Assembly (NCBI GenBank): GCA_963969395.1
Contig: OZ017795.1
Coordinates: forward strand, 1,550,001 to 1,614,000
Source: Pseudoscleropodium purum
Taxonomy: Eukaryota > Streptophyta > Bryopsida > Hypnales > Brachytheciaceae
DNA length: 64,000 bases
Direction of reading: 5' to 3'
Position numbers and translations under genes: made by a program. Each line of letters starts with the position of its first letter. Position 1 is the stretch's first letter. The notes under the pieces are model-generated. The model was not told the origin of the DNA. It saw only the letters and a program-made list of their open reading frames with translations, and did no database searches. Positions 12,863 to 25,499 of the stretch are shown here, piece by piece.

Positions 12863-14332
12863 ATGGGCGATTCGAGGGAGGGGTCGCCGGATTCGGCGTA
12901 TTCCGCCGGGGAAGGCAATGGCAGTGCGCGGGCGCCTAGACCAGTTGAGGAGGATTCTGAGGAAGAGGAAGGGATGATTCGGCCTGAAGTCGAGGTCGAG
13001 GAGGAAGTGCAAGTGGAAGCAGAGCCCGAGGTCGAGGAGAGGGAGGATCGGAAGGCTGGGAGAGGGCGGAAGCGGTTGGTGAAGAAGGCGGTGGTGGAGG
13101 AGTCGGACGAGGAGGAGACCAGAGGCGGACGGCGTCAGGAGGTGGAGGTGGAGTCGGAGGAGGAAGACGAGGAGCCCGAGAGGAGGCGGACTGCGAAGAA
13201 GCCGCGAGGGGAGGAAAGGGTGAAGGATGTGTACAGAGAGAAGGGAGGGAAGGGGAGCAGCAGGGGAAAGAAAGGAGAGAAGGAAATGAAGGAGATGTGG
13301 GACTCGGTGGCGGGCAACGGCGATGAATCGGGGGAAGACGACGATCGGTTCATTGACGATGAAGGGGTGCCTGAGGAAGACCGTGTGGTGTACAGCGATG
13401 GGGAGGGATCGGATCGGGATCAGCGCCACCCTGAGGCCGAGGAGGCGGAGGAAGATGAGGAGGACGGGAGGTTATTCGGGAAGGGGAAGAAGAAGAAGAA
13501 GCTGGAGCGCACGCCGGAGGAGATTGCCATGTTTGTGGAGCAGTTCATGGCGAAGGTGGATGTGGCAGCCGAAACGGATGCGGATCTGAATCGAAACTCC
13601 AAGCCAGCAATCGAGAAGTTGAAGATGCTGCCGGAGCTTTGGACCGTGCTGCAGAAGCGGCAATTGCAGATGGAGTTTCTGGACCGAGGGGTGTTGTCCT
13701 CGCTGAAGGATTGGCTGGAGCCTTTGCCTGATGGTTCCTTGCCCAACATGAACATTCGCACTACTCTATTGAAGCTGCTCACGGATCTTCCCATCGACGT
13801 GGAGCAATTCGAGCGGCGGGAGCAGCTGAAGAAAAGCGGACTTGGGAAGGTGGTCATGTTTCTTTCTCGGCTACCGGAGGAGACACCTGCGAACAAGAAA
13901 CTGGCTAGAGATCTGGTGGACAAGTGGAGCAGGCCTCTTTTCCAGAAGAGCACAAGATACGAAGATTTACGAACTTACGATGAGGAGCGACCCATGCCAC
14001 GGAGAACGCCCCTGAAGAAAGCTCCAATGAAGCGTGCGAACATCGACAGGGCAGATGACTTGGATATGCTTCAAGGTGAGTTAGAACTAAAGCGGGGCGA
14101 TCCCGGCTACAGGCAACACGCTTCGAGACCGGAAGCTCTTCCTCTAGACTTCGTCCGGCGCCCCGAGTCGAAGGTCGACCCACACGAATTTCAGAACAGG
14201 GCACGGCAACAGCGGCAAGACGAGAAGCGAATGAAGATGAACAAGAAGCTTCAGCAATTGAAGACGACCAAGAAGAGCATGCAGGCATCCAAGATCAGCG
14301 TGGAGGGTCGTGGCGCTGTTAACTACTTTTAA
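12863..14332 (+). CDS. IWS1: Transcription elongation factor IWS1/SPN1 homologue
   Basis: A single uninterrupted frame of 489 codons from ATG 12863 to TAA 14330-14332. Residues 1 to about 210 are highly acidic and basic low-complexity sequence (poly-Glu, poly-Lys), as in IWS1 proteins. Residues about 215-362 form the conserved TFIIS N-terminal-like (SPN1 core) domain, including LKDWLEPLPDGSLPNMNIR, REQLKKSGLGKVVMFLS and LVDKWSRPLF. The basic C-terminus ends GRGAVNYF. IWS1 binds SPT6 and RNA polymerase II during elongation; in Arabidopsis it also acts in brassinosteroid-regulated transcription. The gene has no intron in its coding part. I chose ATG 12863 because it is the first ATG of the frame and the acidic N-terminus begins directly after it. 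Confidence 0.93.
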   Translation: MGDSREGSPDSAYSAGEGNGSARAPRPVEEDSEEEEGMIRPEVEVEEEVQVEAEPEVEEREDRKAGRGRKRLVKKAVVEESDEEETRGGRRQEVEVESEEEDEEPERRRTAKKPRGEERVKDVYREKGGKGSSRGKKGEKEMKEMWDSVAGNGDESGEDDDRFIDDEGVPEEDRVVYSDGEGSDRDQRHPEAEEAEEDEEDGRLFGKGKKKKKLERTPEEIAMFVEQFMAKVDVAAETDADLNRNSKPAIEKLKMLPELWTVLQKRQLQMEFLDRGVLSSLKDWLEPLPDGSLPNMNIRTTLLKLLTDLPIDVEQFERREQLKKSGLGKVVMFLSRLPEETPANKKLARDLVDKWSRPLFQKSTRYEDLRTYDEERPMPRRTPLKKAPMKRANIDRADDLDMLQGELELKRGDPGYRQHASRPEALPLDFVRRPESKVDPHEFQNRARQQRQDEKRMKMNKKLQQLKTTKKSMQASKISVEGRGAVNYF

Positions 14333-14399
14333 TGCACACGGTTTGACAGTTGGCTGGATGAAAATGCTGCATAATCTCGTATGAGAACTGGTAATTTCT

Positions 14400-17300
14400 C
14401 TCGTGCACAACCATTTCTCTGCTCCGCTTGCCGCAATGTATTGAAGTAGAGCATGTCACCTCTGATGAAGCTGGATCTGGGGAGTGACGGCGGAGAACTT
14501 GGATTCTAGTTCCAGATTGTAAATTTTTTAGTGCGTTAGTTCAGTACGCTAAACTTCTTGCTCATACTGTCGCCTGATTGATACAATTGATACTATAACT
14601 AAGCATAGAAGGATGCTATTTCTTTTAATACGGAATGCATCACAGATTCTTCACTTCTTGCGTCTCAAATTACTGTAGAAGTTGACGACTCGGAATCTTG
14701 TTTTATGTGCAAGCAGTAGCAAAGAATCCTCCGCTTGGAACAGAGTACTCTTGTCTTGAGGCTAGTTCCAGATCTGTTGGTTTGAGATCTGTCACTCATG
14801 TGCACCCAAAATCGCCACCTCAAATGTTCAGACAGCATTCATTTTCAGTGACGATTTTAGGTGCGCATACCTGATTCTGACATACAAGAATATCGTGCAA
14901 TGGTTTTGTTTAGACTTTTTTTTCTTAAGATGAGCGTTTTTTCTGAATAAGAGAGGAGAAATAACTCCAATCTCCTTTTCAAGGTTGGCATAAATGGTAA
15001 GTCTATTCACCTTGGTTCCCATGGTGAATATACCTAATAACACCTTTATTAATAGGTAGACTCTATTCTTCTGAATAATTTTGAAAGCTACCCAAATTAT
15101 GTATGAAGTAGAGTAGTAATGTTTATGAGTATTTGTAATGTTTATGGTGAATCAATAAGAGTGGGTAGTGTTTGGTTGTTTCAAGTTTTTGCTTAGGTAT
15201 AAGGTGAGTATATGATTGCAATAGTATTTATGTTATTAATCTTGAAGCACTTTGACATTCAAATTTTGAATGATGAACAAAATGGAAATAATTTTTCTTT
15301 CTCATTATTGCTTGGATGAAAGTCATTCTAATTTGTGGAGATACTTTATTAAGTTGTCCTATCTAATGGTTGGGTTTGGTGTTACTAGAATACATATTTT
15401 TCTAGAATTACAAATGTTGAAGTGTGTCAAGTAGTTGACAAAGCCAAAATTGTATAGACCTTAGTTTATTTTGCAAAAATGAAGACATGGATTTAAAGAA
15501 TTGAAAATTTTCAAAAAAATCACCATATTGAAAGAACTTCATTATAAATCCATTCTATCAAATTTCACTAAAAAAATGACAATATTTTGTTAGTAATTGA
15601 ATTTAGGAATTTTAAAAATTTTCTTTCAAAATTTATAGAAAAATATTAGTAATAGTTATGGTGAATCTAATTGTACATATTTAAAGTCAAAATAAAAAGT
15701 CAAATAAAAATTCAAAGTTTACAACTTTCATTTGTATATCAATTCTAAAATATTCTTTGAAATAGTACTTTATGATGAGTTTTTTCAAATCATCAATTTA
15801 GAAAAGACTTTGAAAATTTAGGTATTTAGGGTTGTATCAATAATTGGTTGTAAAATTTGAGAATTTTAATTCATGCAATATTTGAAATGATTTGATATGT
15901 GTTATTCTTCTTATACTTGTAGTGGGGACTATGAAGGGTTCAATATGTCAATCATTTTTATTTATTCTATAAATAAGGGGGTTGTTTATATTTATTTTTT
16001 CTTCTATTAGTTTGTATGAGATTCTCTCATTGCAAAATGTAAATCCTATATATCTTACTTTATGTTATTTTGAAGTAGAAGTGTGGTACTGATGATTAGG
16101 GATATTATGTATATATAGTTAGTTAAGACATAATTTGACCTTGAATTGACATTCATTTGGATTTTAAATATCCTATAATATGTTTGGTAATTTGTTAATC
16201 AAGTTACCTTTTCTAAAGAACAATAATTCAATTGTTGGCTGAATGTCCTTCATTGAAGTGAATTTGGAGGGATATTAATATATATGATTTTTTTAATCAA
16301 AGTTGGCAAATTTTGTTAGTAAGAAAATGCTAGTTTCAATGCAACATATCTTGTCCTTGACATCATCTAACATTTGGACTTTTTAGGATTGGTAGCCTAG
16401 AATGTAAATTTTTTCAAGTCCTAGTGTTTAAAATGATTTTTTGTGCTTAAATCTAGTATAGCTTCAATTTAACAATGCAAATAGAAATTAGTTTGCTATT
16501 GTAGACTCCATTTTTAATTATATTGATTGAATACATTTCATATGATGTATTTGTATACCATTTTTGGCTAGCTAAATGAACAATTAAATGATACTCATAG
16601 AACAAGTTCATCTTTAAGTGTCATAGTTTTTGAAAATACATTGAAATGCCAACTTGAAGGACATTCAACCTGTGACTTTCAAATATTAGGAATTTGATCA
16701 TTTTTATGAACACTATGGCACTTAATAAGAATTAATACTAAAGGATGAGACCTATTATCAAAGTATTTAACCCAAAATGACTTGATTTTTGGACTGATAG
16801 GTGTATTCTTCATATCTCCAATGATCTTGAAACTTTGATAGCCATCCATCAACCATTTTTTGATCTAGTTTTTGGTTACTAGGTCAAAAAAATGGATGAC
16901 AAAATCCTTCTCTATAGGATAGAAAGTAAAGATGTTCATTGTCGGAATCCATACCTCAAGTTAGACTCTTTGTTTGTTTTGTTTGTTGTTACATTGAAAT
17001 CTCTGAATCCGCATGTCCTACACTCGTGCTCTTGGTATTGTCGAAAAGCCTCAATGAGGAGAGATGCACAAGCTTTATTTTGTGACATTTGCATGTATGG
17101 TGTGGAAGTTATTGAATTTCAAAATTTTAGTGAATTAAAAATTTAGAAAATTACGTCTACTTTTATTTTGACTGTAGCAAAGGGGTACAAGACACACTAG
17201 TTTTGTGTGAAAAGAGGGTTGTTCTTGCACAGTAGTTTGACCTCCGCTGAGTGCGGTACCAAAGAGACTGACTGTTTTGACGGTGACCAGTCCGTCCTTT
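14400..17300. other. 3' flank of IWS1 and AT-rich intergenic region
   Basis: Positions 14333-14800 are likely 3' UTR and flank of IWS1. From 14900 to 17150 the sequence is very AT-rich with no convincing coding frame. The third copy of the dispersed repeat seen at 10.8-11.1 kb lies at 16745-16860. Confidence 0.6.
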
Positions 17301-17350
17301 CAGGATTAAAATCAAACACTGCAAACTGTTCAGTTATGCTCAACAAGAGG

Positions 17351-17602
17351 TTAAAATTTCTTCTCGCACTGGTCTGATTGCTCCCATAACGGCTCCTTGC
17401 ATGAGGTTATCGCTTCTTCATACCACTGTTCTAACTGTAGACAAGCTCCGACTACTGCCCGAGATGCTGCTGTGAGGCGGGGATTCGGATTCGACAAGTG
17501 AGAAGAATAACTTTCAGTCCAACCTGCGGCTAATAATGAAAAATCCAAAGCTTGTCCATACTTTTCGCTGAAAAGCAGGCATAATATCTGAATAACTACC
17601 AT
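17351..17602 (-). CDS. Possible small coding exon, unknown product
   Basis: A minus-strand frame ends at 17351 and reads a helical, soluble-looking sequence with SEKYGQALDFSLLAAGWTES and ASRAVVGACLQLEQWYEEAI. Composition is more protein-like than the other short ORFs nearby. It could be the last exon of a gene divergent from the transporter, or chance. No domain is recognised and no upstream exon was proven. Confidence 0.25.
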   Translation of the reverse strand: MVVIQILCLLFSEKYGQALDFSLLAAGWTESYSSHLSNPNPRLTAASRAVVGACLQLEQWYEEAITSCKEPLWEQSDQCEKKF

Positions 17603-17891
17603 CTCGAAATTCTAAACAACAATTTTTCTTCCACTCCTGGACCCTCGGGCCCTCGATTCCCCTCAGCTTTTCACCCAGTTTCGCGCTTTTTGGAGTGAAG
17701 TTTACGGTACGAGGGTACGGGTAAAGACCTTGCAAACTTGCAGAATTCTCAGAGACCTTCAGAATATTATAAGGTTTGTGGAGTCTGCGTGACTGCTGTG
17801 GAGTGAATGTTTGTGTAGGGACTGTTGTGGAACTCGTGAATGTTAAATTGCAGTAGACGTTGTAATTGTTGCAGTGTGTAAGATTGTAAAG

Positions 17892-20800
17892 ATGGGGGGC
17901 AAGGCGGAGATGGAGAAGGTGTGGAACGCATTGTTGCTGGGGCTCCCATTTTTCTTCTGGGGGACGAACATGGTGGTCATGGAAGCCGTGACGCCCAAGA
18001 CGGGCGTGATGTTCGTGGCGGCCACACGGCTGATTCCTGCTGGCGCTTTGATTCTCGCCTTCGCAATGTCAGTGCAGTTAGACCCGACACAGTCACAAGA
18101 TTCTACTCTTCCTACACTAGTCCCATGCACGTCACAAGCTCTAGCTAGATTTAATTAGTTCAGAATTTGAAACTGTGTGGTAAATCAAGCGCTGGATTTC
18201 GTGACTGTGAGAGGTTTTGAGTTGCAGGTTGAGGGGGAAGCCATTTCCATCTGGCTGGCAAGCTTGGTTGTCCATCACCCTGTTTGCTATCATCAATGGG
18301 TCTCTGTTCCAGGGTTGCTTGGCTGAAGGGCTGACCTTGACGACTGCTGGCCTTGGCAGTGTGCGTCCTCTTTGCTGATCATTTCCGTTTTTTCTGGGAT
18401 TCTGAGTTCATGCTGTGTGTTGGAATTGGAGCTTGTTTTACGAATTTATGTTGTTCTAATCGGAACAGGTGATCATCGACTCGCAACCACTGACGGTGGC
18501 TGTTCTTGCGGCCCTGCTCTACGGAGAGATTCTGGGGCTCAAGTCTATAGTAGCGTTGGGGTTCGGCATTCTCGGTCTTGTCTTGATAGAGGTAAGGCGC
18601 ACCTGCCAGCACTTCCATGTAGGGTTCTGATTCTGCAACCAAATGAGTTGGTTTTTCTGAAACTTCGTAACCTCATGTTTGTTGTCTTGGCAAAAAGATT
18701 TAATGGCCCCAAATGGGACGTTCAAGTTCTCAGATAAATTTTATCAGTTGCCTAACTGAAAGCTTAGAGCTTAGAACCTTGAAATCTGGGATTTGTATCT
18801 AGTTCTCAGATTTCAGTTGCGTCTAAAACCACTCTAGTTCCCGACAAAGCGTCTCAAACCCTTCCGGTTTTTAGTCGAGTTACCAACGTCAATTTCGTAT
18901 AATTGGCGGCATAGTTCCACTACTTTCACTGGCACTTTTCTGGACACGCAGAATCGCAGCCTGTAACAAATAGTCTATCACCCTAGTTTGAAACATAAAT
19001 CTTACACCCTAGTTTTTAGAGCTTTGTGTATTTCACAACTTTTGCTGCTGGAATCGTGCCAATTTTACGAAATTGAAGATCATTTTTCTTAGTGTTGTGA
19101 AATGTAACGAACATAATCATTGTGGCGCAGAATTGATATTTCATAGTACGTTCCGTGATTGTAGGTTCCAGTTGAGACTCTGGAGAAACTGATGCATACT
19201 CTGCTCCCGAGTTTTTTTGCTTTACCTCCTTTGAATTTAAGCGAGAAGTGGAGTATCTGGGATAGTGGGGAGTGGTGGATGTTGCTATCTGCACAGTGTA
19301 TGGCTATCGGCACAATTATGATGCGCTGGGTCTGTAAATACTCCGACCCCGTCATGGTCATTGGCTGGGTAAGAATTTTATTCTTCATTTTTTCTTTTCT
19401 TCTATTCTTCAACATTTTCACAGTTCATAATTTCATATTACAGAGGATGCGTGCAATTCCGGCTTCATCACGCTGAACTATGGTTTTGACTCGAATTACA
19501 CGTTCAAATTTACAGTTTGACGGTCACCATAGTCTATCCTGGTTTCATTTCAGAAACTGTAAGGAAGTCTCATTGTAGAAGTATAAATGTTTCTTTCTGA
19601 AAGGTGTTAGTTGAGTGACTAAGCACCTGGATTGTGGCAAGGGATCTTTTCTAGAATGCTCCAGTCAACTTGTGTTTACTGTTCAAGCATATGTGTTGAC
19701 GAAAAATAATATTAGTTGTACTAGGAGGGCCCTCCTCCACCGCATATTTTACAGTGGCGATTGTTATTTATGAAATTGGAAGAAATAAAATAAAAGCCCC
19801 TCCAATTTATTTTAAAGTAAAGTCTTTGAATATTCTTAATACATTGAATATTCTTAATAATATTTTTAGATATTTTATGAAAATATGAGACATATCGTAG
19901 GATATTCCCAACACTTGTTCCCGTTAAAATTACTCTTTGATCTCGTAGTTTACAAGAAAGTAAACAATCTGGCGGACTGTTAGTTTAAAAAATTTACTGA
20001 ATTTCGTAGTGCCAGTATTTTCAATGTTCTCGTATCAGTTATGTCTTTGCCTTGAATGGTTTTCCAGCACTTGATTTTGGGCGGTATTCCAGTCATGGCT
20101 CTATCATTTTGGAAGCAAGATTTAGCAGTTAGTGGGCATCTGGGAGATCTGAGCCTCGCAGATTGGGCCGGTCTTTTCTACACCTCCGTATTTGGTAGTG
20201 CTGTCGCCACTGGTTTGTTCTTCTACAATGCAACCAAAGGTACCTGCTGTATTAGCCTATCTCATCCTTGTACATGTTTGGCAGACGCTGGTTCTAATAG
20301 TGATTTTTACATTCCATTTATCATATTGAGTGTGATAAAAACTCCTTGTAATTTCATAACCAAAAACTATAAAATCTCTTGTGGTCTCACATTGATTCTT
20401 CAAGATCTACGCTGGAGTTTTAGCAAATGAATTCGCAAGTGCAGAAGATTGGGAATGAATATTTTAAGATGGAATAATAATTATCGTCAAAAGTTAGAGC
20501 TTAACAAAGTCTTGAATGATTGCAATGATGCAGGCAGTCTGACGGAGCTCAGCGTGCTCACGTTACTTACACCAGTGTTTGCGACAATGTTCGGGTAAGC
20601 ACATGCAATGCTCTAATTCAAACCATTCTTGTGACTTTGACAGCACTTTTAGATCTCCTAACACATTTCATTGAAGCATTGGAATTAGCTGTGATTTGTT
20701 CATTTAGTGTCCAAGTAATGCGTGGCTGCTTCAAGTCTCTTAGAATAATATGACCCAATAAAAGTATTTTTGGAACTAAGTGTAGCGGCAAATAGTAGCG

Positions 20801-21139
20801 CTCATAGGTTTACGTACCTTTTCTTCTTCCCCAATTTGAAGCCAGGATATTATCTACTTCTCAGCACAGTTAGCTCACAGCTGAGTAAGTTGCCCGGGTC
20901 TAGATATATTGTGATTTTGTCCCTTGACTTAAATTAACTGCATTCATGGCAGGTACTTATTTCGGAACGAAACACTGACTGGGCTAGAACTTGTGGGGTC
21001 TCTCATCACACTGGTTTCCATATGCTTCGTCAAGGTGGAGAAACCCAAAGACAGTGAAGCAGAAGAGAGTGCCGAGAACAACTACGAAGCAGTCCCTGAA
21101 GACCCTCTCACTTGGGCAGAGCAGGGAATACCGACCTAA
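17892..21139 (+). CDS. EamA/DMT-family transporter, WAT1-related (At3g02690-like)
   Basis: Seven exons (17892-18067, 18228-18360, 18469-18591, 19165-19368, 20068-20239, 20534-20594, 20953-21139) join in frame at GT-AG sites to 351 residues. The product has about ten membrane segments arranged as two EamA repeats. Repeat 1 includes LLLGLPFFFWGTNMVVMEA and AGLGSVIIDSQPLTVAVLAA. Repeat 2 includes WWMLLSAQCMAIGTIMMRWV, YSDPVMVIGW, FYTSVFGSAVATGLFFYNAT and LTLLTPVFATMFGYLFRNET. These match my memory of the plant chloroplast WAT1-related protein At3g02690, a drug/metabolite exporter-like carrier of unknown substrate. The C-terminus is acidic and soluble. The Arabidopsis protein has a plastid transit peptide, whereas this model starts almost at the first membrane helix. 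An upstream exon, or a different membrane, is possible. Confidence 0.88.
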
Positions 21140-21492
21140 GTTCAATGTTTAAACCCTAAACCCTATTTATCCATGCCACATTGCCACGACACTTGCTATA
21201 CGCATGGCAAGTCGATCGAACTACCCCGGAGAGCGTTATGATTATCATGCTAGTGAAGAAGATGTTTCTCGAGAATGAGTGACAGGTGCTTCCTTTGGAA
21301 CGTGGGAAACTTGTAAAGATACTGGCATCATTGTCGGGGTTAGCAGCTTGATCGATCCGGGATTCTGGGTTGTAGGGAATCATTGTAAATTATCGTTTAC
21401 TCGAGACAGAATAACGAATTGATTTCAGCTTATTGACTCAATATCCATCAAAGAATCTGGATTGTCAAACAACCGGATCAACTGGATATTTC

Positions 21493-22430
21493 GGTTGAAT
21501 GGCGGTATTCCACAAACTTGGCACTTTTAGGTTCAGACCGTGCCGTCTGGACTGTATACCAGCCCTAGAAATTTAATGGAAAAATGTTAACAATATTTTT
21601 TTCACTTATGTTCATGACTCATTTTCAAGTAAAATATATTTCAATATTGCCTTTATTTTGTTGAGATACTTGGTGAACGGGGTCTAACGTCAATTTCGTT
21701 GTATTGGAGTGACACTGAAGTGTGTAAAGCTCCAAAAGACTAACATAGGATTACGTTCCAAAGCCTCTGCCTTTACAAGTGCTAGTAGTGGCCAAGGCAA
21801 CTGTAAAGTGTGGAAGAAACACTCAGTTGTACTAGATTTCTTGCGTTGAACTATAATGTCGTTATTCTGGCTAGTGTGTTTCAAGGGATTTGGCTTCCTC
21901 TATGCCACCCTATAGTAAATATTTGGAAGCGCCGAGGTGGAAACATTCAAGTGCACAAAGCACAAAAACTGAGCAAATAGCAATTATAGATCAGCTAAGG
22001 GTCCGCAGAGACGAAAGAAAAAATGCCGATTTCTTGGTCATTGGAAGAATGCCTTCGACCTGAAAAATGCAAATAATAAGCTGCGATTTCACATTAAATT
22101 GGCAAGTTTCAGTCAGAATGGCAAAGTCTAATACAACTGTCTAAGACTCAAATTCACACTTCTCCTCAAATTTTACCAAACAAATACTCTGCATATGGAT
22201 CTCATTTCTAGCAATCAAGGTGAACGAGTACTGTCAGTGACCTCTCTCATCATTATCAACTTCAATTGTTCCCTTGCCTTAATTTCGAATGCCCAAAACG
22301 TACTGTGATATCGATCTACCCAGAAGTTAACCAAAACTTCGTTAAAATGGCGGTATTCCACAAACTTGACACTTTTACGTTCAGGCTGTGCGGTCTGAAA
22401 TCTATACCAGTTCTACACTTTTGAGCTAAA
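21493..22430. repeat. Direct repeat pair of about 75 bp
   Basis: A block with ATGGCGGTATTCCACAAACT, then GACACTTTTA and GTTCAG occurs at 21495-21575 and again at 22345-22425, with similar following sequence. The stretch between and around them, to 23000, has no supported gene. Confidence 0.6.
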
Positions 22431-23164
22431 GAGAGCAATGAATGAAAAAGTGGCGTATGGAATGCCACCATTTTAATGATATTTCCCATGAAGCTAATAT
22501 TATTGCCGTATGAAGTGCTGAAATATCTCCAGCTTCCGATGGCACCGATCGTCAAGTTCGTTCAATTGGCGCAACTGTGGATGCCCAAATGGTGACGTTC
22601 ATCTACACCAGCCTTCAAACTCTAAGATTCGGATAGACTTCTCGATTCAGTCGGTTCAACCGCTACGGTACTTAGTCACTGCAACGTAACACCATATGCA
22701 TCGATAGTCTAAGAGAGTTTGAGAACGGATACCAAAGTAAAGGGATAGATAATCAGCATTGTACAACCGACAGCCTCGGCGGTGATCACCCCGACCAACA
22801 TGTAGATCGCATTTCAGGATGAGCACAATCAGCAGTAGTTTCTCGAGGAAGAGGTCTGGAGCAAAATCCAAAAACTATACTAGATATTCATAGCAGCGAT
22901 ACTTATTGTGAGAACTCAAAAGGAGATGGCGATCAGTCTGTGACAACAAAAGTGTTCAGAAAGTAGTCAGTGACAACAATTCAGTCGTGGTCGAAGGAGA
23001 AGGATACTAGTCTCGTAGTTGCATGAGACTAATCTCGCCAGCCGGTTTTATTTGAGAGAAATTATGCATGAGATTTCCAAATAATCGATTTGCATAGGTA
23101 GGCTCGACCAGTGATGTAATGTAATTTAGGCTCGGTATTCTCGTAGTTGAGGCTAATCTCGCTA

Positions 23165-23312
23165 GCCGGTTTTGGGTGGATGGTCCCGCCAGTTGGGAAG
23201 GCGAATAAAAAAGGGTTCCAACCAGAGATTGAAACATTTTTCGGCGACTTGGGCTTGGAAGGCGCTGCACCAGTCCAACTGCTCTGGATCGCTCTTAGGG
23301 CCATTGCATCAG
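23165..23312 (+). CDS. Possible exon, unknown product
   Basis: A short open stretch reads WMVPPVGKANKKGFQPEIET, then FFGDLGLEGAAPVQLLWIAL and RAIASG, followed by a GT at the end of GCATCAG, a plausible donor. The sequence looks like real protein, but I do not recognise the family and found no clear acceptor or partner exon. It may belong with the ORF at 23561. Confidence 0.25.
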
Positions 23313-23560
23313 GTACTCAGTTCGACCTTCACTTCATTTTCTGGATCATTAGTACATGGTGCAACTAGCTGGTGATGATGGAGTTAATTACTTTCTGTCA
23401 ATCAAAGTCATTGACAGCACTAGCTAGGAGACCTTCACTTCAAATTCAGTAATTTATGTTTGAATCGAATGGATTGTTCAGGTTGCACTGTTGCAGCTAG
23501 CGATTGTTAAATTGCATCAACTAGGCCCACTATCAATTCAACGTACCTCCAGGTCCGTCC

Positions 23561-23917
23561 ATGGAGAACCGAAATGAGGGAAACCCGCTGCGACGGGCTC
23601 ACTTGATGGAGAAGTATGGCGACCTCATTGCCAAATCTGCCAAGTGGATGGAGCTGGAGAGGGAGCGCGAGCTTGAACGCGTCGCCAAAGTCGCACGAGA
23701 TGCAGCAGCTGCTGAGCAGAATCTACTGGACAGTCATGAGAGTGAGCGAGCAAGGAAGAAGCGTTCAGCGATCAGGCAACAACTCTTATTCAAGAAGACG
23801 GGCCGGAGGGCATCCCGTCGTGCCATGAGCGCGATGAAGAAGGCGGTCGAGATTGCGGACGGGACGTCCGATTTCCCCTTGCTCATGGATGCGACTTCGA
23901 AGTTGTCTGGTTCGTGA
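23561..23917 (+). CDS. Small charged ORF, unknown function
   Basis: A 118-codon frame from ATG 23561 to TGA 23915-23917. The product is helical and strongly charged (KWMELERERELERVAKVARD, ERARKKRSAIRQQL, KKTGRRASRRAMSAMKKAVE), suggesting a coiled coil with a basic tail. GC content and codon use resemble those of genes nearby. No known domain is recognised. The exon-like stretch at 23165 lies 250 bp upstream and may be part of the same transcript. Confidence 0.4.
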   Translation: MENRNEGNPLRRAHLMEKYGDLIAKSAKWMELERERELERVAKVARDAAAAEQNLLDSHESERARKKRSAIRQQLLFKKTGRRASRRAMSAMKKAVEIADGTSDFPLLMDATSKLSGS

Positions 23918-23954
23918 ACTATTTTCGAGGACGTGACCGGTCCCCAGTTGGTTC

Positions 23955-25425
23955 AGGAGACTGAGGACGACGTACGGGAATTCTTGCAGTCGATTAGTTA
24001 GTCCATCTGAGAATGAGAATGACAGAGTGTGAATCTTCGTTGCTAAGGCTTGCTTAGGCTTACAGAGGCTTACAGAGGCTCACAGTGGCAGCTAGTACCG
24101 TCGTCAATTTCGTTACTTTGAAGAGATTCTGGAGCCGGAAATTGTGACATGTATCTTCGAGCTGGTGCACGTACGAAGTACCTAGGATCGGACAGCCTGT
24201 AGGAATTTAAATTCCTTCTGAAACCTGGAACGTCCTAAATCTTAGAACGAGCCAATTCAAAGTATTGGAATATATACGTACCGCCCATTTAATGGAAATT
24301 TTGAGGTTCAGATAATCGATCTGTTTCAGTCTGGGACTTTAGGCTATGTCACAGAAGTACGTGTTGCAAAATCGTGTGTTGGCTGGAACTGGAATAAATC
24401 TTTGACATTTTGGCTGCTTGACTGCCGTTGTATCTCTGAGCTCAGTCTACCCCATGCATGACTGCGGTTTAGGTAACAGATGGTGTTAATTACTTGTGAT
24501 AAAGTTTTACTTAACGTACGTCGTGGCACATTCTGCACTGTACTCGTGATTGGAATTGCTTTTGGAACGGTTTCGGGATGGCCGCCAGAAACTTAGCAGC
24601 AGACTTTTAGTCTCGTACAGTACAATAGTTTCTAGTACAACATTATCCGTGCACTATATTTGCAACTATTTTAGATTGCAGTTTTCTCCAACGATTTTTC
24701 TTTATGTATTTATTGGTTCTATATATGCCCACTGCCCAAGAGCTTTGCAACATGTTTGGAGCACTATCATATTGCAATGGTTTGTAGTAGACCATAAGTT
24801 GAAGGCATTATTCTGAACCGCTACAAAACCATAGCAAAATAATTGTTTATGTACTGCAGCTTCAGTACTTCCTGTTGTAGTGTTCCAGATTTCTAGGGAC
24901 TTAAATTCGATGAGTTGATTTGTGCACGCCTTCAATATTTGAAAACTGATGTTGATCAATGGGTTCATTCGATATTTCACATTCACTCAGAATTCGAAAC
25001 TGAGGACGACGTACGGGAATTCTTGCAATCACGGATTAATTAGTTCCCGCTGTCAATGACAAGGTGGTAAATCTTCGTTGCAAGAGCTCACAGTCACGTA
25101 CTAGCTAGTATCGTCAATTTCGTTACTTTGTCGAATTCTAGAATTGGAAATTGTGACATGTATCTTCAGGCAACAAACTAGCTAGAGTCGGACAAGTGTG
25201 GATTTATGTTTCTTGGACGCACATCCTAAAACCTGGAACGAGCTAATTGCAAAGTATTGGAATATATACCGCCCACTTAATTAATGAACTTGAGGTTTAT
25301 TCAATCAATCTCTTTTTTGGGGCAACAGAGAAGTCCATGTTGCAAAATCGTGTGTTGGCAGCTTGATTGCCGTAATATCTCTGAGCTCAGTCTGCTAGAC
25401 TTGCCCGGAGATTGTGGTTTAGCAA
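23955..25425. repeat. Direct duplication of about 450-520 bp
   Basis: The segment 23955-24476 recurs at 24999-25425. Shared landmarks, in the same order, include ACTGAGGACGACGTACGGGA, TCGTCAATTTCGTTACTTTG, TTGTGACATGTATCTTC and TTGCAAAATCGTGTGTTGGC. The first copy starts just after the stop of the ORF at 23561, so the duplicated unit looks like the 3' flank of that gene. The copies differ by many substitutions and small indels. No second copy of the coding part is present. Confidence 0.7.
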
Positions 25426-25499
25426 CATTAATGAAGCTTAGTTTGCTTAATCTCGCCATAGCGGAGCATGACAATCATGTAGCTGGGGTCATGAAAACT

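Noticed and set aside
12779..13429. 216-codon minus-strand ORF
   Set aside because: Antisense of the Glu/Lys-rich IWS1 N-terminus; open only because of codon bias on the other strand.
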